From: Extibacter muris
Lineage (GTDB): Bacteria; Bacillota; Clostridia; Lachnospirales; Lachnospiraceae
Assembly (NCBI RefSeq): GCF_004345005.1
Contig: NZ_SMMX01000004.1
Coordinates: 186,001 to 250,000 of the forward strand
Length of the DNA stretch: 64,000 nucleotides
Direction of reading: 5' to 3'
Position numbers and translations under genes: made by a program. Within the stretch, counting starts at the first letter, position 1. Each line of letters begins with the position of its first letter. Positions 62,463 through 64,000 of this stretch are shown here, piece by piece. Below the pieces are notes generated by a model. That model was not told the DNA's origin. It did no database searches and worked only from the letters and a program-made list of their open reading frames with translations.

Positions 62463-62535
62463 GCTGGAATAGCTCAGTCGGTAGAGCACTTCACTCGTAA
62501 TGAAGGGGTCGTCGGTTCAAGTCCGATTTCCAGCT
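62463..62535 (+). tRNA. tRNA-Thr (anticodon CGT)
   Basis: A cloverleaf can be folded by eye: acceptor GCTGGAA/TTCCAGC, D-arm GCTC...GAGC, anticodon stem CTTCA/TGAAG with loop CTCGTAA, and T-arm GTCGG TTCAAGT CCGAT. The anticodon CGT reads the Thr codon ACG. CCA is not encoded. A promoter precedes it and a terminator follows 5 bp after. Confidence 0.93.
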
Positions 62536-62540
62536 TATAT

Positions 62541-62580
62541 AAAATCAGCGCAAGCCTTCCGGGTTTGCGCTGATTTTAAT
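62541..62580. terminator. Bidirectional terminator between tRNA-Thr and mscS
   Basis: A 13-bp perfect stem AAAATCAGCGCAA/TTGCGCTGATTTT (62541-62553 and 62565-62577), with T-rich ends on both strands. Serves the tRNA (plus) and the mechanosensitive channel gene (minus). Confidence 0.88.
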
Positions 62581-62587
62581 TGTCCTG

Positions 62588-63469
62588 CTATCTCTGTTGT
62601 TCCTGCTGTGACATATGCACCGTTACCTGCTGGTACGGAATCTCGATTCCCCTTGCATCCAGCGTCAGCTTGATCTCTTCCAGCAGCCGCCACCTTGTGG
62701 GCCAGAAGTCTTCGCTTTTCACCCATGCCCGGGCTCCGATGATGACCGCGCTCGCCGCCAGTTCATCCACGAATACGGTAATCTCTTCGTCTTTTAATAT
62801 GCAGTCATCTTTTTTTAACAGGTTTTCAATGATATCTTTTGCCTTTCTCAAGTCCGCATGATAAGAGATGTCTACCTTCAGGTCGAGCCGTCTCTCGTCC
62901 TTGGCCGTAGCATTGGTCAGGCTGTTGTTCGTGAGCATGCCGTTAGGTATGACAATCGTCTTGTTGTCAATCGTGCTGAGCTTCGTGTAGAATATCTGGA
63001 TCTCTTTCACCGTACCTTCATTGCCGTTGGAATCTTCAATGATATAATCCCCCACCGTGAACGGCTTTAGAAGAAGGATGAGCACGCCTCCCGCAAAATT
63101 TGACAGGCTCCCCTGCAGCGCAAGGCCGATGGCAACGCCTCCGGATGCCACAAGCGCCGCCACAGATGTGGTATCCACGCCCAGTTTGGCGGCAATGGAG
63201 AATATGAGCAAGATGTAAAGCCCTACTTTGAGGACCGAATCTACAAACTGCTCCACGCCTTTATCGGCCTCAGAACGTTCCAGAGATGCCCTCACGATCT
63301 TCCTTGCCCATTTTATAAGGATCCTTCCGATAAAAAATGCAATGAGGGCAACCAATACTTTAATCCCAAATCCAATCAAAGCCGGAATATGGTCTTGGAA
63401 ATACCGTACGAATTCATTGGCATTTTCCACCGCCTCCTGTGTAACTTCTGTGACTTCGTTTGTTCCCAT
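62588..63469 (-). CDS. mscS: Small-conductance mechanosensitive channel (MscS family)
   Basis: A 293-residue channel. Three membrane helices lie in about 25-125; the pore helix TM3 is GGVAIGLALQGSLSNFAGGVLILL (split, about 95-118) with the Gly/Ala packing pattern. The beta domain follows with FTVGDYI and VIPNGMLTNNSLTN. Such channels open under membrane tension during hypo-osmotic shock. The C-terminal tail is Gln-rich. The short N-terminus fits the E. coli MscS type. Confidence 0.93.
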   Translation of the reverse strand: MGTNEVTEVTQEAVENANEFVRYFQDHIPALIGFGIKVLVALIAFFIGRILIKWARKIVRASLERSEADKGVEQFVDSVLKVGLYILLIFSIAAKLGVDTTSVAALVASGGVAIGLALQGSLSNFAGGVLILLLKPFTVGDYIIEDSNGNEGTVKEIQIFYTKLSTIDNKTIVIPNGMLTNNSLTNATAKDERRLDLKVDISYHADLRKAKDIIENLLKKDDCILKDEEITVFVDELAASAVIIGARAWVKSEDFWPTRWRLLEEIKLTLDARGIEIPYQQVTVHMSQQEQQR

Positions 63470-63489
63470 ATCTGATACTCCTCCTGTGC

Positions 63490-64000
63490 TTACTTAAGCG
63501 CAAGAAACGCACTTAAGTTCCCTCTTTTCTCTCCTGCCGCCCTGTGAGAGAAAAGTATGTCCGGATTGCAATGTGTGCAGACATTCGTCGTCGCTATATG
63601 TCCCTTTGTGATACCAGCATCCGTGAGCACATGTTCATTGGCTTTCCATAAGTTCAGCTGGTACTTTCCATCCCCTTTATTATAGAACAGATCCGGCCAG
63701 CATTCATCAGGAAAATTTTCCCTGAATCGGCAGATCACATCCTCGCTCACCTCATAACAGTCCTGGCAGATCGACGGGCCGATGGCCGCAATCACGTCTT
63801 TCGGGTCTGTGCCATAATTGTGGGCCATCTTCTCGACAGCCGCCTTGCCGATACGCCCGACCGTGCCCCGCCACCCTGAATGGGCAAGACCGATGGCCTT
63901 GCGCACCGGATCCACAAAAAAAAGCGGCACACAGTCGGCATAGAATGTGACGAGGCAGATACCTGGCACGTTTGTTACCATACCGTCTGTCTCCAAAAAA
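63490..64000 (-). CDS. YfiH/laccase-domain purine nucleoside phosphorylase (partial)
   Basis: C-terminal 169 or so residues of a YfiH (PgeF) family protein; the N-terminus lies past position 64000. Metal-site motifs are visible: YADCVPLFF, AHSGWRGTVGRIG (about 38-50 of the visible part), GPSICQDCYEV and VCTHCNPDILFSHR. The family cleaves purine nucleosides by phosphorolysis and has been tied to peptidoglycan-editing. It starts 20 bp after the mscS start in the same direction, so both may be cotranscribed. Confidence 0.88.
   Translation of the reverse strand, partial: FLETDGMVTNVPGICLVTFYADCVPLFFVDPVRKAIGLAHSGWRGTVGRIGKAAVEKMAHNYGTDPKDVIAAIGPSICQDCYEVSEDVICRFRENFPDECWPDLFYNKGDGKYQLNLWKANEHVLTDAGITKGHIATTNVCTHCNPDILFSHRAAGEKRGNLSAFLALK

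Noticed and set aside
60301-62535. Genomic island with integrase next to tRNA-Thr
   Set aside because: The recombinase-fold protein lacks catalytic residues, an ordinary LD-carboxypeptidase gene lies between, and no attachment-site duplication of the tRNA 3' end was seen.
1-64000. CRISPR array or complete insertion sequence
   Set aside because: No regularly spaced short direct repeats and no transposase reading frame with recognisable motifs were found on either strand.

Overview
The window looks like a chromosomal segment of an anaerobic gut Firmicute of the Lachnospiraceae (Clostridium cluster XIVa, in the broad neighbourhood of Clostridium scindens, C. hylemonae and Dorea). The grounds are the biotin-dependent sodium-pump decarboxylase operon, the QueH-type queuosine enzyme, HypA/HypB, a GlpA/DUF1667 flavoprotein operon, many AGGAGG ribosome sites and sigma-A promoters with 17-bp spacers. 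The genus call is inference. No ribosomal RNA, CRISPR array, complete insertion sequence or prophage is visible. One tRNA-Thr is present. Both ends cut genes.

Layout. 1-2064: partial HI0933-type flavoprotein, RpiR regulator, VanZ protein. 2738-8039: five-gene sodium-translocating decarboxylase operon. 8404-13071: peptide transporter, Xaa-Pro aminopeptidase and amidohydrolase, a likely peptide-use module. 13730-15718: a 2-isopropylmalate synthase with a C-terminal AraC-type DNA-binding domain. 15973-31291: sodium/solute symporter, methylglyoxal synthase, ABC exporter, RNase Z-like enzyme, dehydrogenase, left-handed beta-helix protein, topoisomerase III, polyphosphate kinase, asd, argH, queH. 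31354-35849: two-component system with a lipoprotein, an ABC importer without a binding protein, a YjfB protein. 36024-40383: DtxR-type regulator and an AT-rich carbohydrate ABC importer with a UroD/MtaA-family gene. 40465-43670: a decayed purine permease/adenine deaminase locus followed by LysR and GntR regulators. 44002-48813: hypB, a 900-residue iron-sulfur flavoprotein, hypA and a membrane protein. 49112-57535: a GlpA-like/DUF1667/alkyl-DHAP-synthase-like/FGGY kinase operon divergent from tetR and an amidohydrolase. 57536-64000: glutathione peroxidase, moaB, DAHP synthase, a degenerate tyrosine recombinase, LD-carboxypeptidase, tRNA-Thr, MscS channel and a partial YfiH-family gene.

The most unusual structure is a family of GC-rich composite intergenic elements of about 550-665 bp (copies at 2181-2737, 13069-13732, 27424-28064, remnants at 43668-43966 and 58151-58203). 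Each intact copy is two related long-hairpin modules facing each other. Two of the copies also carry a terminator-like hairpin between the modules. The outer ends share a terminal inverted repeat that in most cases touches the stop codon of the adjacent gene. Paired base changes in the hairpin arms suggest that the folded structure is maintained. The second highlight is the LeuA-AraC fusion with paired motifs in its own promoter. An 88-bp perfect palindrome, a deletion-fused permease/deaminase pseudogene and a recombinase-fold protein lacking its catalytic residues are further points of interest.
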